Of a DNA stretch of 64,000 nt, positions 42,606 through 53,822 are shown one piece after another. The DNA is from Mycobacterium paraffinicum (GTDB lineage Bacteria > Actinomycetota > Actinomycetes > Mycobacteriales > Mycobacteriaceae): positions 143,310-207,309 of the forward strand of contig NZ_MPNT01000008.1 in NCBI RefSeq assembly GCF_001907675.1, given 5' to 3'. The position numbers and the translations under genes are program-made. The notes below the pieces were generated by a model. That model made no database searches. It was not told where the DNA came from and saw nothing but the letters and a program-made list of their open reading frames with translations. The stretch's first letter is position 1; every line of letters starts with the position of its first letter.

Positions 42606-42893
42606 GTGAGCCACCTCGTGGGAACCGTCATGCTGGTCTTGCAGATCGCCGTCTTGGTCACGGCGGTATACGCGTTCGTGCACGCCGCGTTGCAGCGGCC
42701 CGACGCGTACACGGCCGCGGAAAAGCTGACCAAGCCGGTGTGGCTGGTGATCCTCGGAGGGGCTGTCGCGCTGACATCCATCCTGAGTTTTGTTTTCGGG
42801 GTACTCGGGATGGCGATCGCCGCGTGCGCGGCCGGCGTCTATCTCGTCGACGTGCGGCCGAAACTTCTGGAAATTCAAGGTAAGTCGCGCTAG
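42606..42893 (+). CDS. DUF2516 membrane protein (Rv0476-like)
   Basis: 95 aa with GTG start. Hydrophobic segments at about 5-25 and 45-80; polar middle loop ([14 protein letters not shown]) and C-terminal [14 protein letters not shown]. Function unknown. It is followed by the secreted protein gene after 4 bases; together with deoC it forms a tight cluster. Confidence 0.8.
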   Translation: MSHLVGTVMLVLQIAVLVTAVYAFVHAALQRPDAYTAAEKLTKPVWLVILGGAVALTSILSFVFGVLGMAIAACAAGVYLVDVRPKLLEIQGKSR

Positions 42894-42897
42894 CCGG

Positions 42898-43314
42898 ATG
42901 AAGGCGCTGCTGACGGCGCCCGCCGCGGTGTTCCTCACGCTGTGGGGCCCGGCGGGCACCGCGGCGGCCAGCCCGGTCACGGCGTCCCCTCCGTTCATCG
43001 ACCACACCGAGTGGGGGCAGTGGCACGGCCTGAGCAGCCTGCGGGTCTTCCCGACCCCGTCGGGGCGGGCGGCCGCCGCCGGTCAGCCCGGAAACGTCGC
43101 GCTGGCCGACGAGGCGTGGGGCGAGGTGCTGGCGCTGTCGCCGGACGCGGACACCGCGGGCATGCGCGCGCAATTCATCTGTCACTGGCAGTTCGCCGAG
43201 GTGGCCGAGCCCGGCAAGACCAGCTGGAACCTGGAACCGTGGCGCCCGGTCGTCGACGACGCCGAGATGGTCGCGTCGGGATGCAATCCCGGCGACGCCG
43301 AGGAAAGGTTCTAG
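42898..43314 (+). CDS. secreted DUF2599-like protein (Rv0477-like)
   Basis: 138 aa. Signal peptide of about 24 residues ending Ala-Ala-Ala. The mature part is Trp-rich ([17 protein letters not shown]) with two cysteines (FICHWQF and SGCNPGD) likely joined by a disulfide. Function unknown. Its TAG overlaps the deoC GTG by one base, so the two are coupled. Confidence 0.8.
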   Translation: MKALLTAPAAVFLTLWGPAGTAAASPVTASPPFIDHTEWGQWHGLSSLRVFPTPSGRAAAAGQPGNVALADEAWGEVLALSPDADTAGMRAQFICHWQFAEVAEPGKTSWNLEPWRPVVDDAEMVASGCNPGDAEERF

Positions 43315-44000
43315 TGGCGAGCAAACCCACCCGGGCGCAGCTGGCGGCGATGGTCGACCACACCCTGCTCAAGCCGGAGGCCACCGCGGCGGACGTCGCC
43401 GCGCTCGTCACCGAGGCCGCCGAACTGGGCGTCTACGCGGTGTGCGTGTCGCCGTCGATGGTTCCGGTCGCGGTGGGCACCGGGGGTGTCCGGGTGGCCA
43501 GCGTCGCGGGATTCCCGTCGGGCAAGCACATTTCGGCGGTCAAGGCGCACGAGGCGGAACGTGCCGTAGCGTCCGGGGCCGCCGAGGTGGACATGGTCAT
43601 CGACATCGGCGCCGCGCTGGCCGGCGACATCGACGCGGTGCGAGCCGACATCGCGAGCGTGCGGGCCGCCATGACCGACGTCAATGCCGGGTCCGTGCTG
43701 AAGGTGATCGTCGAGTCGGCGGTGCTGCTCTCGGGGACGGACGAGGGCACGCTGGTCCGCGTGTGTCGCGCGGCCGAGGACGCCGGCGCCGACTTCGTCA
43801 AGACCTCGACCGGGTTCCATCCCGCGGGCGGGGCCTCGGTGCAGGCGGTCACCGTGATGAGTCGGACCGTCGGCGGCCGGTTGGGCGTCAAGGCCAGCGG
43901 CGGCATCCGCGCCGCCGCAGACGCGCTCGCGATGCTGGACGCCGGCGCCACCCGCCTCGGCCTATCGGGCACCCGGGCGGTTCTCGACGGGCTCGGCTAG
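43314..44000 (+). CDS. deoC: deoxyribose-phosphate aldolase
   Basis: 228 aa class I aldolase that splits 2-deoxyribose-5-phosphate into acetaldehyde and glyceraldehyde-3-phosphate. Core phrases: [10 protein letters not shown] near residue 14, [10 protein letters not shown] near 63, the Schiff-base lysine in [11 protein letters not shown] near 163, and VKASGGIR near 188 with the second lysine. The GTG at 43314 has the ribosome site AGGAAAGG upstream and overlaps the preceding stop. Confidence 0.94.
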   Translation: MASKPTRAQLAAMVDHTLLKPEATAADVAALVTEAAELGVYAVCVSPSMVPVAVGTGGVRVASVAGFPSGKHISAVKAHEAERAVASGAAEVDMVIDIGAALAGDIDAVRADIASVRAAMTDVNAGSVLKVIVESAVLLSGTDEGTLVRVCRAAEDAGADFVKTSTGFHPAGGASVQAVTVMSRTVGGRLGVKASGGIRAAADALAMLDAGATRLGLSGTRAVLDGLG

Positions 44001-44010
44001 ACCTGCGGCG

Positions 44011-45054
44011 TCAGAGGTTGGCGAAGCAGGGGTCGTTGTCGTTGCCGGTCGGGATGCTCGCGTTCCGCGTCGAGAAGTGGCTGGTCACACCGTCATTGGT
44101 GACCTGCACGCTGTCCGCGTGGATGCCCAGCGGGTAGTTCTTGGTGAAGTTCGACGTGAAGTCGTCCAGCGTCGACTGCACCGACTCCTTGGGCATCGTG
44201 AAGCCGAGCGCGTTGAAGCTGACGATCTGCAGCTGCAGGCCCGTGCCCGACACCACCGGCTTGGTGGTCAGGTTGTCCAACATGCCCTTGAGCTCGATGG
44301 TCCCGTCGGCGGGGTGGGTGGTCACGGTGTTGGTGACGAACGGGCCCAGCACCGGAATCGCGTTCTGGACCGATTCCTTGATCCCGTCGGACGTCCAGGT
44401 GATGGTCGCGTCCAGCGACCCGATGGTGCCCTTGGAGTCCTGCGTGTTCTTCAGCTGCACGTCTCTGATGTTGAGGTCGAGCTTCATGCCCTTGGCATCG
44501 CGGATCTGATTGCCGGCGGTCTGCACCGAGATGTTGGTGTAGTGCTTGGTGAGCTGCTGCCACAGCATCAACGGCGCCACCCCGAACGACGCGGTGGCCT
44601 GATCCTTGACCTCGCAGGCCACCGCCTCGGCGACCTTGCTGTTGGCGACGTGGCGGACGTACAGCTCCGCTCCGACCAGGCCGGCGATCACCAGGCAGAC
44701 CACGATGATGCAGACGAGCACCACCGAGAGCGGGTCGCGCAGGAAGCGACGCTTCTTCTTGCCCTGCGCCGGTTCCTCGCCCGGGGGGGTGGGCAGCTTC
44801 TCCGTTGGTCCCGCGGGCGGGGTGGGCGGAGGCGGAGGCGCGTATCCAGGCCGCTGCATGTTTGGCGGGGGCGTGGCGATCCGTTCGGTCTGACCGGGCG
44901 GCGGACCGGCGGCCGGCGGCGGAGGGGGCACCGGACCTCCGGTGTTGATCCGTTCGGTCGGCCGCTCGGTGGGGGGCTGGCCGAACGGGCCTTGGTTGCC
45001 GGGACGGCCCCACGTCGAAGGGTCCTGGTTCGGCGGTCCTTGTGGGTTCGTCAC
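44011..45054 (-). CDS. DUF2993 membrane-anchored protein (Rv0479c-like)
   Basis: 347 aa. A cytosolic Pro/Gly-rich head (1-100, with repeated TER and PPPPP runs), one transmembrane helix (about 108-130), and an extracytoplasmic DUF2993 domain (about 135-340), the lipid-binding-like family that includes LmeA. Two Cys (ACEVKD and DPCFANL) could pair. GTG at 45054 overlaps the nitrilase stop (GTGA), so it is in one operon with that gene and the DUF2505 gene. Confidence 0.85.
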   Translation of the reverse strand: MTNPQGPPNQDPSTWGRPGNQGPFGQPPTERPTERINTGGPVPPPPPAAGPPPGQTERIATPPPNMQRPGYAPPPPPTPPAGPTEKLPTPPGEEPAQGKKKRRFLRDPLSVVLVCIIVVCLVIAGLVGAELYVRHVANSKVAEAVACEVKDQATASFGVAPLMLWQQLTKHYTNISVQTAGNQIRDAKGMKLDLNIRDVQLKNTQDSKGTIGSLDATITWTSDGIKESVQNAIPVLGPFVTNTVTTHPADGTIELKGMLDNLTTKPVVSGTGLQLQIVSFNALGFTMPKESVQSTLDDFTSNFTKNYPLGIHADSVQVTNDGVTSHFSTRNASIPTGNDNDPCFANL

Positions 45055-45881
45055 CCGACTGATTCTGCCTTATCGAGCTGAGCGAAATCTGAGTGGTTGC
45101 GCAGCACCGCGATGCTCTCGCGGGCCTTGGCGACCCGGTCGACGTCGATGTCGGCCACCACCAACTGTGGCCCGGAGCCGGCCGACGCGACGACTTCGCC
45201 GAACGGGGAAGCCACCAGGCTGCCGCCCACTCCGGTGGGTGCGCCCGACCCGGTCAGCGCGGCGCCCGGGTCGGCCTGGCCGGCCGCGGCGACGTAGCTC
45301 ATCGAGTCGAGTGCGCGGGCCCGCGCCAGGAGCGTCCACTGGTCGAGCTTGCCGGGCCCCGCGCCCCACGACGCGCACACGGCGATCAGCTGGGCGCCGC
45401 GACGGGCCAGCTCGGTGTACAGCGCCGGGAAGCGGATGTCGTAGCAGACGGTCAACCCCACGCGGACGCCGGCGACCGTGATAACCACCGGCTCGCGGCC
45501 CGGCGCCACGGTGCGCGACTCAGTGAAGCCGAAGGCGTCGTAGAGGTGGATCTTGTCGTACTGCGCGTCGGGGTCGTTGGGGCTGCCCGGACCGGCCGCG
45601 ATCAGCGTGTTCTTCACCCGGCCGTCCCCGGCCGGGGTGAACATGCCGGCGATCACCGTGATCCCGCAGTCGGCCGCGATCCCCCGCACACCCGTCGCCC
45701 ACGGCCCGTCGACCGGCTCGGCGACGGGCGCCAGTGGGACGCCGAACCGGCACATGGTCGCCTCCGGGAACACCACCAACTTCGCGCCCGCGTCGGCGGC
45801 CTGCGCGCTGTACTCGCGGACCAGGCCGAGGTTGGCGGCCGGATCGGTCCCGCTGAGGATTTGGGCCAACGCGATTCGCAT
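45051..45881 (-). CDS. carbon-nitrogen hydrolase, Nit/omega-amidase type (Rv0480c-like)
   Basis: 276 aa. The nitrilase-superfamily triad is complete: E40 (VVFPEATM), K110 (YDKIHLYD) and C146 (LTVCYDIRFP). The IHLYDAFGF phrase suits the Nit1/Nit2 branch, which repairs deaminated glutathione or acts as omega-amidase; in a mycothiol organism the true substrate is uncertain. It is co-transcribed with Rv0479c-like (4-base overlap); the upstream DUF2505 gene is 25 bases away. Confidence 0.9.
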   Translation of the reverse strand: MRIALAQILSGTDPAANLGLVREYSAQAADAGAKLVVFPEATMCRFGVPLAPVAEPVDGPWATGVRGIAADCGITVIAGMFTPAGDGRVKNTLIAAGPGSPNDPDAQYDKIHLYDAFGFTESRTVAPGREPVVITVAGVRVGLTVCYDIRFPALYTELARRGAQLIAVCASWGAGPGKLDQWTLLARARALDSMSYVAAAGQADPGAALTGSGAPTGVGGSLVASPFGEVVASAGSGPQLVVADIDVDRVAKARESIAVLRNHSDFAQLDKAESVG

Positions 45882-45906
45882 GGGCGCCAGCTTAGGCTCG
45901 GCGCCC

Positions 45907-46431
45907 TCACGCCGTTTTGGCGATCCATTCCGTGGTGAACCGCTGCTCCGCCGCCACCAGCTCCGCCAACTGGGTGCCGATGATGTTCTCCAACTTGCCG
46001 CCGATGATCGGAACGCGCACCTGGACGGTGGCCCGGAACGTCAAGCGGGCGCCCCCCGTCTCCATGATCGGCAGCAGCGTCGCGGTGCCGCTCAGGTTGA
46101 CCGGGGCGTCCAGGATCGAGCCGACGACGGTGCCCTGCGCGGCGCCGTCGGCGACCGGTCCCCATACTTCCTCGCGCCGGATCCGCAGATCGCCGCGGTG
46201 CAGCTGCGTCACCATCCCGGGCAGCTTGTGGCTATGGATCACCTGGACGGTGACGACCTCGACGGTGTCGTCGTCCCCGGTGTCGCCGCCGACCCGCATC
46301 GATTCCAGCGTGGCGACGTCAACACCGGAACCGGCCAGCCGCGCCCGCCAATAGCTCTCGTCGGTGAACGCCCGATGCACCTCTTCAACGCTGCCGTCGT
46401 AGTCGGCCGACAAGTCGAATGAACGCGGCAT
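45907..46431 (-). CDS. DUF2505 protein (Rv0481c-like)
   Basis: 174 aa START/SRPBCC-like fold (MPRSFDLSADYDGSVEEVHRAF start, RVPIIGGKLENIIGTQL near 140), a family that usually binds lipids or small hydrophobic ligands. No signal peptide. It is the first gene of the minus-strand operon with the nitrilase and DUF2993 genes, and divergent from murB with 26 bases between starts. Confidence 0.87.
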   Translation of the reverse strand: MPRSFDLSADYDGSVEEVHRAFTDESYWRARLAGSGVDVATLESMRVGGDTGDDDTVEVVTVQVIHSHKLPGMVTQLHRGDLRIRREEVWGPVADGAAQGTVVGSILDAPVNLSGTATLLPIMETGGARLTFRATVQVRVPIIGGKLENIIGTQLAELVAAEQRFTTEWIAKTA

Positions 46432-46457
46432 AGCAGGTGAGGCTACCGTTACGGGCC

Positions 46458-47555
46458 ATGAAATCCAGCGATGCCGGTCCGACGTTCGCCGGCGCGCAGG
46501 TCGCCGAAGCGGTGTCGCTCGCGCCGCTGACGACGTTGCGGGTCGGGCCGGTGGCGCGCCGCCTGATCACCTGCACCAGCACCGAGCAAGTGGTCGCCGT
46601 GGTGCGCGAGCTGGACGCCGAAAGCCAAGGGGGAGAAGGCCGCCCGGTGTTGGTGTTTGCCGGTGGCTCCAACCTGGTGATCGCCGACGACTTGACCGAC
46701 CTGACCGCGGTGCGGTTGGCCAACCGCGGCATCACGATCGACGGCACCCTGGTGCGCGCGGAGGCCGGCGCGGTGTGGGACGACGTCGTGGTCGCCGCCA
46801 TCGAGCACGGTCTGGGTGGGCTGGAATGCCTGTCCGGAATCCCCGGTTCGGCCGGGGCCACCCCGGTGCAAAACGTCGGGGCCTACGGTGCCGAGGTCTC
46901 CGACACCATCACCCGGGTCAAGATCCTGGACCGTGCCAGTGGCGAGGTGCGCTGGGTGCCCGGCGGCCAGCTCGGCTTCGGCTACCGCACCAGCGTGTTC
47001 AAACAAGCCGGCCCCGAAATCCCCTGGGTGGTATTGGAAGTCGAATTCGCGCTGGACGCCTCGGGCCGCAGCGCGCCGCTGCGCTACGGCGAGCTGGCGG
47101 CCGCGCTGGAGGTGAGCGGCGGCGAGCGGGCCGACCCGCGCACGGTCCGCCGGGCGGTTCTCACGCTGCGCGGCCGCAAAGGGATGGTGCTCGACCCGGA
47201 CGACCACGACACGTGGAGCGTGGGATCGTTTTTCACCAACCCGGTGGTCGCACCCGAGGTGTACGACCGGCTCGCCGGCGGCGCCCAGGGCCCGGTCCCG
47301 CACTACCCGGCCCCCGACGGCGTCAAGCTGGCCGCCGGCTGGCTGGTGGAGCGGGCCGGCTTCGCCAAGGGTTATCCGGACGATCCGGCGGCCCGGTGCC
47401 GGCTGTCCACCAAGCACGCGCTGGCGTTGACCAACCGCGGCGGCGCCACCTCCGAGGAGGTGATCGCGCTGGCCCGCGTCATCCGTGACGGGGTTCGTGA
47501 TGTGTTTGGTGTCACATTGAAACCCGAGCCGATCCTGCTCGGCTGCAGGCTATAG
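46458..47555 (+). CDS. murB: UDP-N-acetylenolpyruvoylglucosamine reductase
   Basis: 365 aa FAD enzyme of peptidoglycan precursor synthesis; it reduces UDP-GlcNAc-enolpyruvate to UDP-MurNAc with NADPH. FAD-binding phrases are [12 protein letters not shown] and [30 protein letters not shown] holds the conserved Gly-rich loop, [10 protein letters not shown] and [12 protein letters not shown] carry the catalytic Ser. ATG at 46458 preferred. Next gene, an L,D-transpeptidase, also serves the wall. Confidence 0.96.
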   Translation: MKSSDAGPTFAGAQVAEAVSLAPLTTLRVGPVARRLITCTSTEQVVAVVRELDAESQGGEGRPVLVFAGGSNLVIADDLTDLTAVRLANRGITIDGTLVRAEAGAVWDDVVVAAIEHGLGGLECLSGIPGSAGATPVQNVGAYGAEVSDTITRVKILDRASGEVRWVPGGQLGFGYRTSVFKQAGPEIPWVVLEVEFALDASGRSAPLRYGELAAALEVSGGERADPRTVRRAVLTLRGRKGMVLDPDDHDTWSVGSFFTNPVVAPEVYDRLAGGAQGPVPHYPAPDGVKLAAGWLVERAGFAKGYPDDPAARCRLSTKHALALTNRGGATSEEVIALARVIRDGVRDVFGVTLKPEPILLGCRL

Positions 47556-47624
47556 CTCCGAATTCCTCGGCGCCCGAATTGTCGCGGCGGGGTCGGTGGA
47601 TTTTGCCCGGTATCTTTGACTTTC

Positions 47625-48947
47625 GTGAGCACGTCGCGCGAACCGCAGCCGATCAACCGGCGCGTGGCTTTGGCGACCCTCGGACTGGGGGTGTTCGCCC
47701 CCACCGTCTTGGCCGCGTGCGGTGGCCCGTCGGCCAAGCAGGCCGAGAAGAAGGAGCAGCCCGCGGCGAAGCTGAAATTCCAGCCTGCCGACGCGACCGA
47801 GAACGTGGTGCCGATCGCCCCGATCAGCGTCGAGATCAGCGACGGCTGGTTCCAGCACGTGACGCTGACGAATTCCGCGGGCAAGCCAGTGGCGGGCAAG
47901 TTCAACTCCGACCGCACCGTCTTCAGCACCACCGAGCCGCTGGGTTACGACGCGACCTACACCTGGAGCGGCTCGGCCGTCGGGCACGACGGCAAGGCGA
48001 TCCCGGTGACGGGCAAGTTCACCACGGTGTCTCCCACCAAGAAGATCAGTGGGGCGTTCCAGCTGGCCGACGGCCAGACCGTCGGGGTCGCGGCGCCGAT
48101 CATCATCCAGTTCGACGCGCCGATCACCGATAAGGCCGCCGTCGAGAAGGCATTGACCGTCACCACGAACCCGCCCGTCGAGGGCAGCTGGGCCTGGCTG
48201 CCCGACGAGGCGCAGGGCGCCCGCGTGCACTACCGCACCCGCGAGTACTACCCGGCGGGCACCACCGTCAACGTCGACGCCAAGCTGTACGGGCTGCCGT
48301 TCGGCGACAGCGCCTACGGCGCCGAGGACATCTCGTTGAACATCCAGATCGGCCGCCGGCAGGTGGTGAAGGCCGAGGTCTCGTCGCACCGCATCCAGGT
48401 GGTCAGGGACGAGGGCGTCATCATGGACTTCCCATGCAGCTACGGCGAGGCCGACAAGGCGCGCAACGTCACCCGCAACGGCATCCACGTGGTCACCGAG
48501 AAGTACGCCGACTTCTACATGTCCAACCCCGCCGCCGGCTACAGCCACGTGCACGAGCGCTGGGCCGTCCGGATCTCCAACAACGGCGAGTTCATCCACG
48601 CCAACCCGGCGAGTGCCGGCGCGCAGGGCAACACCAACGTCACCAACGGCTGCATCAACCTGTCGACGGGTGACGCCGAGCAGTACTTCGAGTCCGCGAT
48701 CTACGGCGACCCGGTGGAGGTGACGGGCAGCACGATCCAGCTGTCTTACTCCGACGGCGACATCTGGGACTGGGCCGTCGACTGGGACACCTGGGTCGCG
48801 ATGTCGGCGCTGCCGCCGGCCACCGCGCACCCGCCGTCCACCCAGATCCCGGTGACCGCGCCGGTGACACCGTCGACCGCCCCGAGCCTGTCCGGGACGC
48901 CGACGACCACCACCTCGCCTAGCCCGGCGACTGGCCCCGGCGGTTGA
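47625..48947 (+). CDS. lprQ: L,D-transpeptidase lipoprotein LprQ (LdtMt5-like)
   Basis: 440 aa from the GTG at 47625. Lipoprotein signal with lipobox LAAC (C32). Two immunoglobulin-like domains (about 50-260) precede the YkuD catalytic domain (about 260-385), where [19 protein letters not shown] and TNGCINLS hold the catalytic His and Cys (C343). The last 45 residues are Pro/Thr-rich. It forms or edits 3-3 cross-links in peptidoglycan. A TTG nine bases upstream is an alternative start. Its 3' end overlaps the convergent SDR gene by 29 bases. Confidence 0.93.
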   Translation: MSTSREPQPINRRVALATLGLGVFAPTVLAACGGPSAKQAEKKEQPAAKLKFQPADATENVVPIAPISVEISDGWFQHVTLTNSAGKPVAGKFNSDRTVFSTTEPLGYDATYTWSGSAVGHDGKAIPVTGKFTTVSPTKKISGAFQLADGQTVGVAAPIIIQFDAPITDKAAVEKALTVTTNPPVEGSWAWLPDEAQGARVHYRTREYYPAGTTVNVDAKLYGLPFGDSAYGAEDISLNIQIGRRQVVKAEVSSHRIQVVRDEGVIMDFPCSYGEADKARNVTRNGIHVVTEKYADFYMSNPAAGYSHVHERWAVRISNNGEFIHANPASAGAQGNTNVTNGCINLSTGDAEQYFESAIYGDPVEVTGSTIQLSYSDGDIWDWAVDWDTWVAMSALPPATAHPPSTQIPVTAPVTPSTAPSLSGTPTTTTSPSPATGPGG

Positions 48948-49680
48948 AGCGGGTGGCCGACGCCTGGTCGCGGGGCTTCATGACGATCAGGTCGAGGTCG
49001 ACGTGGGGCGGCCGCGAGGCCACGAAACCGATCACCTCGGCGACGTCGTCGGCCACCAACGGCGTGAGGCCCGTGTAGACGGCGTCGGCGCGTTGCCGAT
49101 CGCCGTCGAAGCGGACCAGCGAGAACTCGGTTTCGACCGCGCCCGGCGCGATCTCGGTCAGCCGTACCGGCTTGCCCAGCAGCTCGCCACGCAGCGTGCG
49201 GTGCAGCGCCCCCTGGGCGTGTTTGGCCGCCGTGTACCCGGCGCCCCCGTCGTAAACCTCAAGGGCGGCAACCGAAGTCACCGTGACGATCAGACCGTCG
49301 CCGGAGTCGATGAGCTTGGGCAGCAGCGCGCGGGTGACCCGCAGCGTGCCCAGCACGTTGGTCTCCCACATCCACCGCCAGTGCTCGAGGTCGGCGTCGG
49401 CGACCGGCGCCAGGCCGCGAGCGCCGCCGGCGTTGTTGACCAGCACGTCCACCCGGCTCAGCTCGTCGGCGAGCGCGGCGACCGCCGCATCGTCTGTGAC
49501 ATCGGCCACAATGGCGGTCCCGCCGATCTCCCTCGCCAGGGCGTTGATGCGGTCGGCCCGGCGCGCGACCGCGACCACGTGAAAGCCCTGCGCAGCAAGC
49601 GTCTGCGCCGTCGCCTCGCCGATCCCCGAGCTGGCGCCCGTGACCACGGCGACCCGCTCATTCCTGACATTTCCAACCAT
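48919..49680 (-). CDS. short-chain dehydrogenase/reductase (Rv0484c-like)
   Basis: 253 aa. [10 protein letters not shown] near residue 12, NNAGGARG near 88, the catalytic Ser in [10 protein letters not shown] and Tyr-x3-Lys in YTAAKHAQ near 156. The sequence is of the YdfG/clavaldehyde-reductase-like group. I chose the ATG at 49680 ([13 protein letters not shown]). It overlaps lprQ at the ends and diverges from the ROK regulator gene. Substrate unknown. Confidence 0.88.
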   Translation of the reverse strand: MVGNVRNERVAVVTGASSGIGEATAQTLAAQGFHVVAVARRADRINALAREIGGTAIVADVTDDAAVAALADELSRVDVLVNNAGGARGLAPVADADLEHWRWMWETNVLGTLRVTRALLPKLIDSGDGLIVTVTSVAALEVYDGGAGYTAAKHAQGALHRTLRGELLGKPVRLTEIAPGAVETEFSLVRFDGDRQRADAVYTGLTPLVADDVAEVIGFVASRPPHVDLDLIVMKPRDQASATRFNRRGQSPG

Positions 49681-49853
49681 AGAAGCAACCTTAGTGAGCG
49701 TGGTAAATTTTCGATGTGCACCTCGGCGCCCTGTCCAGCACCACCACCGCGTGTCTTTGCGCGGCGGGTGCGTGCTGTTGTTGCGCACTTTGCCGCTCCT
49801 GACTTTCAGGTGTGGCCAGTGACGGCCAACAAGGACTCGGACAAAGGACGCTC

Positions 49854-51173
49854 GTGCGCTCGACTACCCTCACCCAGACTCATCATTTGCCCACCCGCGC
49901 GACCTACCGCGGCCATCGGTCGGTGCGCCGCCAGATCGTGCCGCCGGCCCTGCACATCGCCGACTCGGCGGCGGCTTCGGTGTTCCGGGCCGTCCGCTTG
50001 CGCGGCCCGGTCGGGCGTGACGTCATCGCCGGCGTCACCTCGCTGAGCATCGCGACGGTCAACCGCCAGGTCATCGCCCTGCTCGAGGCCGGTTTGCTGC
50101 GGGAACGCGCCGACCTCGCCGTCTCGGGCGCGATCGGTCGCCCCCGCGTGCCGGTCGAGGTCAACCACGAACCGTTCGTGACGTTGGGCATCCACATCGG
50201 GGCCCGCACCACCAGCATCGTGGCCACCGACCTGTTCGGCCGCACGCTCGACACCGTCGAGACGCCGACACCGCTCAGCCCCGCCGGGCCCGCCCTGGCG
50301 ACGCTGGCCGAGAGCGCCGCCCGCTACCTGCAGCGTTGGCATCGGCGGCGCCCGCTGTGGGTCGGCGTCGCGATCGGTGGCAGCGTCGACAGCGCGACCG
50401 GGCACGTCGACCACCCGCGGCTCGGCTGGCGGCAGGCGCCGGTCGGCCCCGTGCTGGCCGACGCGCTCGGGTTGCCCGTGTCGGTGGCCTCGCACGTCGA
50501 CGCCATGGCGGGGGCCGAGCTGCTGCTCGGCATGCGGCGATTTCTGCCCAGCTCGCCCACCAGCCTGTACGTCTACGCCCGCGAGACCGTGGGCTACGCG
50601 CTGGTGATCGGCGGACGGGTGCACTGCCCGGCCAGCGGCCCGGGCACCATCGCCGCCCTGCCCGCCCACTCCGAGCTGCTGGGTGGCACCGGCCAGCTGG
50701 AATCGACCGCCAGCGACGAGGCGGTCCTGACCGCCGCTCGACGGCTGCGGATCCTGCCGTTCGCGCCCGCGGGCCGCCCGAACGCGTCGGCCGCCGGCAT
50801 CAACGACCTGCTGCGGCTGGCCCGCGGCGGCAACGAGCAGGCCCAAGAGCTGCTGAACGAGCGGGGCCGGGTACTCGGGCGGGCGGTGGCCTTGCTGCGC
50901 GACATGCTCAACCCCGACGAACTGGTGGTCGGTGGCCAGGCCTTCACCGAGTATCCCGAGGGCATGGAGCACGTCGAGTCGGCGTTCGCCGAGCACTCGG
51001 TGTTGCCGCCACGCGACATCCGCGTCACCGTCTTCGGGAACCGGGTGCAGGAGGCCGGCGCGGGAACCGTGTCGCTGGGCGGGCTGTACGCCGACCCGCT
51101 CGGTGCGATGCGCCGCGCGGGGGCGCTGGGCAAGCGACTGCGCGACGTGGCCGCCGACGAGTCTTCCGCTTAA
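49854..51173 (+). CDS. ROK-family transcriptional regulator (Rv0485-like)
   Basis: 439 aa. N-terminal winged helix ([20 protein letters not shown] near residues 63-82) followed by a ROK sugar-kinase-like domain ([33 protein letters not shown]), where the usual zinc-binding CxCGxxGC cluster is missing, so sugar-kinase activity is unlikely. Rv0485 is reported to control pe13/ppe18 in M. tuberculosis; those genes are not here. The GTG at 49854 has AAGGA six bases before it; a GTG at 49812 is in frame. Confidence 0.87.
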   Translation: MRSTTLTQTHHLPTRATYRGHRSVRRQIVPPALHIADSAAASVFRAVRLRGPVGRDVIAGVTSLSIATVNRQVIALLEAGLLRERADLAVSGAIGRPRVPVEVNHEPFVTLGIHIGARTTSIVATDLFGRTLDTVETPTPLSPAGPALATLAESAARYLQRWHRRRPLWVGVAIGGSVDSATGHVDHPRLGWRQAPVGPVLADALGLPVSVASHVDAMAGAELLLGMRRFLPSSPTSLYVYARETVGYALVIGGRVHCPASGPGTIAALPAHSELLGGTGQLESTASDEAVLTAARRLRILPFAPAGRPNASAAGINDLLRLARGGNEQAQELLNERGRVLGRAVALLRDMLNPDELVVGGQAFTEYPEGMEHVESAFAEHSVLPPRDIRVTVFGNRVQEAGAGTVSLGGLYADPLGAMRRAGALGKRLRDVAADESSA

Positions 51174-51232
51174 CGCGAAGCCGTGCCCGGGGCGTTGGGC
51201 TCGTGGATCGAACGTCCTGTAAAGATGAAAGA

Positions 51233-52504
51233 GTGCGGCACGACGACGTCTTTCGGCTGAAACCGCGCCGCGTCGCAGTGTTGGCGGTGCACACCTCGCC
51301 CCTGGCGCAGCCGGGCACCGGCGACGCCGGGGGCATGAACGTCTACGTGCTGCAGACCGCCCTGCACCTCGCGCGCCGCGGCATCGAGGTGGAGATCTTC
51401 ACCCGGGCCACCGCGTCCGCCGACCCGCCGATCGCGCGGGTGGCGCCCGGCGTGCTGGTGCGCAACGTGGTGGCCGGGCCGTTCGAGGGGTTGGACAAAT
51501 ACGACCTGCCCACCCAGCTGTGCGCGTTCGCCGCCGGGGTGCTGCGTGCCGAAGCCTCGCACGAGCCGGGCTACTACGACATCGTGCATTCGCACTATTG
51601 GCTGTCCGGACAGGTCGGGTGGCTGGCCCGCGACCGCTGGGCGGTGCCGCTGGTGCACACCGCGCACACACTCGCCGCGGTCAAGAATGCGGCGCTGGCC
51701 GCGGGTGACGCGCCCGAGCCGCCGCTGCGCACGGTCGGCGAGCAGCAGGTCGTCGACGAGGCGGACCGGCTGATCGTCAACACGGATGACGAAGCCAGGC
51801 AATTGATTTCGATCCACCACGCCGACCCGGCCCGCATCGACGTGGTCCACCCCGGCGTGGATCTCGAGGTGTTCCGCCCGGGTGACCGGCGCGCGGCCCG
51901 AGCCACCCTGGGCTTGCCGCTCGACGAGCACGTGGTGGCGTTCGTCGGGCGCATCCAGCCGTTGAAGGCGCCCGACATCGTGTTGCGCGCCGCCGCGAAA
52001 TTGCCTGGCGTGCGCATCGTGGTGGCCGGCGGCCCGTCGGGCAGTGGCCTGGCCTCCCCGGACGGGCTGCGGCGGCTCGCCGACGACCTCGGCATCGCCG
52101 CCCGGGTGACCTTCCTGCCCCCGCAGTCCCGCTCGGACCTGGCCACCCTGTTCCGGGCCGCCACCCTCGTCGCGGTACCGAGCTATTCGGAGTCGTTCGG
52201 CCTGGTCGCCGTCGAGGCCCAGGCGTGTGGCACGCCGGTGGTGGCCGCCGCGGTCGGCGGCCTGCCGGTGGCCGTGCGGGACGGGATCACCGGCACGCTG
52301 GTGGCCGGCCACGATGTGGATCGGTGGGCGGACGCGCTGGACCAGGTGCTGCGCTTGCCGGCGCCGCGGGCCGAGGCGATGCGCCGGGCCGCCGTCGCGC
52401 ACGCGGCCACGTTCTCCTGGGAGAACACCACCGACGCGCTGCTGGCCAGCTATCGCCGCGCGATCAGCGAGTACACCGCCGAGCGCCGCGAGGTCGGCGC
52501 GTGA
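51233..52504 (+). CDS. mshA: D-inositol-3-phosphate glycosyltransferase MshA
   Basis: 423 aa. First step of mycothiol synthesis: transfers GlcNAc from UDP-GlcNAc to inositol-3-phosphate. GT-B fold, GT4 family: [14 protein letters not shown] near residue 28, [12 protein letters not shown] near 118, [12 protein letters not shown] near 242 and [20 protein letters not shown] near 320 with the donor-binding Glu. It is shorter at both ends than the M. tuberculosis protein as I recall it (480 aa). GTG start at 51233; its stop overlaps the next start (GTGA). Confidence 0.95.
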   Translation: MRHDDVFRLKPRRVAVLAVHTSPLAQPGTGDAGGMNVYVLQTALHLARRGIEVEIFTRATASADPPIARVAPGVLVRNVVAGPFEGLDKYDLPTQLCAFAAGVLRAEASHEPGYYDIVHSHYWLSGQVGWLARDRWAVPLVHTAHTLAAVKNAALAAGDAPEPPLRTVGEQQVVDEADRLIVNTDDEARQLISIHHADPARIDVVHPGVDLEVFRPGDRRAARATLGLPLDEHVVAFVGRIQPLKAPDIVLRAAAKLPGVRIVVAGGPSGSGLASPDGLRRLADDLGIAARVTFLPPQSRSDLATLFRAATLVAVPSYSESFGLVAVEAQACGTPVVAAAVGGLPVAVRDGITGTLVAGHDVDRWADALDQVLRLPAPRAEAMRRAAVAHAATFSWENTTDALLASYRRAISEYTAERREVGA

Positions 52505-53010
52505 GCGCCACGGTCGAGCGCGTCATCGAGGACGCCTTGCAGGCCAGCGGTCTTGTGTACTCGAAACACGATGGCGCGCATGGCGGTCCGTCCGGACTGG
52601 TGGTGGAGCTGCCCGGCGAGCGCAAGCTCAAGACCAACACCATCCTGAGCGTCGGCGAGCACTCGGTGCGCGTCGAGGCGTTCGTGTGCCGCAAGCCCGA
52701 CGAGAACCACGAGGGGGTCTACCGCTTCCTGCTCAGGCGGAACCGCCGTCTCTACGGGGTGGCCTACACGCTGGACAACGTCGGCGACATCTATCTGATC
52801 GGCCGCATGTCACTGGCATCCGTGGACGCCGACGAGATCGACCGAGTGCTCGGACAGGTGCTCGAGGCGGTGGACGCGGACTTTAACACGTTGTTGGAGT
52901 TGGGATTTCGCTCGTCGATCCAGAAAGAATGGGAGTGGCGGGTGTCCCGCGGCGAGTCGCTGAAGAACTTGGAGGCGTTCGCCCATCTGATCGACGAGGA
53001 CGACGAATAA
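52501..53010 (+). CDS. YbjN-domain protein (Rv0487-like)
   Basis: 169 aa. The YbjN fold resembles type III secretion chaperones ([24 protein letters not shown] and [20 protein letters not shown]). No signal peptide. It starts with GTG overlapping mshA and ends 10 bases before gpmA. In M. tuberculosis a LysE-type gene (Rv0488) sits between this gene and gpm1 as I recall; here it is absent. Confidence 0.88.
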   Translation: MSATVERVIEDALQASGLVYSKHDGAHGGPSGLVVELPGERKLKTNTILSVGEHSVRVEAFVCRKPDENHEGVYRFLLRRNRRLYGVAYTLDNVGDIYLIGRMSLASVDADEIDRVLGQVLEAVDADFNTLLELGFRSSIQKEWEWRVSRGESLKNLEAFAHLIDEDDE

Positions 53011-53020
53011 GCTAGCCGGC

Positions 53021-53770
53021 ATGGGAGATACGGGCACGTTGGTGCTGCTCCGCCACGGCGAGAGCGAATGGAACGCAAGCAACCAGTTCACCGGCTGGGT
53101 CGACGTCGACCTGACCGAGAAGGGCCGGGCCGAGGCCGTGCGCAGCGGCGAGCTGCTCGCCGAGCAGAATCTGTTGCCCGACGTCCTCTACACGTCGCTG
53201 CTGCGCCGCGCGATCACGACCGCGCACCTGGCCTTGGATGCCGCCGACCGGTTGTGGATCCCGGTGCGGCGCAGCTGGCGGCTCAACGAACGGCACTACG
53301 GCGCGCTGCAGGGCCTCAACAAGGCGGAAACCAAGGACCGCTACGGCGAGGAGCAGTTCATGACCTGGCGGCGCAGCTACGACACGCCGCCGCCGCCGAT
53401 CGAGAAGGGCAGCCAGTTCAGCCAGGACACCGACCCCCGCTACGCCGACATCGGGGGCGGCCCGCTGACCGAATGCCTGGCCGACGTGGTCGTGCGGTTC
53501 CTGCCCTACTTCACCGACGTCATCGTCCCGGACCTGCGCTGCGGCAAGACGGTCTTGATCGTCGCGCACGGCAACTCGCTGCGGGCCCTGGTCAAGTACC
53601 TCGACCAGATGTCCGACGACGACATCGTCGGGCTGAACATCCCGACCGGGATCCCGCTGCGCTATGACCTCGACACCGACCTGTGGCCGGTGGTTCCCGG
53701 CGGCACCTACCTCGACCCGGAGGCGGCTGCGGCCGGTGCCGCGGCGGTTGCCAGCCAGGGGCGCCGGTAA
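53021..53770 (+). CDS. gpmA: 2,3-bisphosphoglycerate-dependent phosphoglycerate mutase
   Basis: 249 aa. Phospho-histidine motif [10 protein letters not shown] (H12), [14 protein letters not shown] near 87, and the second catalytic His in [15 protein letters not shown] near 185. It interconverts 3- and 2-phosphoglycerate in glycolysis and gluconeogenesis. A perfect 8-bp hairpin (53761-53768 with 53779-53786) followed by four A overlaps its stop codon and may mark transcript end. Confidence 0.96.
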   Translation: MGDTGTLVLLRHGESEWNASNQFTGWVDVDLTEKGRAEAVRSGELLAEQNLLPDVLYTSLLRRAITTAHLALDAADRLWIPVRRSWRLNERHYGALQGLNKAETKDRYGEEQFMTWRRSYDTPPPPIEKGSQFSQDTDPRYADIGGGPLTECLADVVVRFLPYFTDVIVPDLRCGKTVLIVAHGNSLRALVKYLDQMSDDDIVGLNIPTGIPLRYDLDTDLWPVVPGGTYLDPEAAAAGAAAVASQGRR

Positions 53771-53822
53771 ACCCGGCCACCGGCGCAAAACCAGTTTCAA
53801 AGGCCTGTTTGCCGAACATCGC

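Noticed and set aside
49681..49853. Upstream extension of the ROK regulator from 49812
   Set aside because: The GTG at 49854 has a well-placed AAGGA and starts the conserved sequence; the extension does not look conserved.
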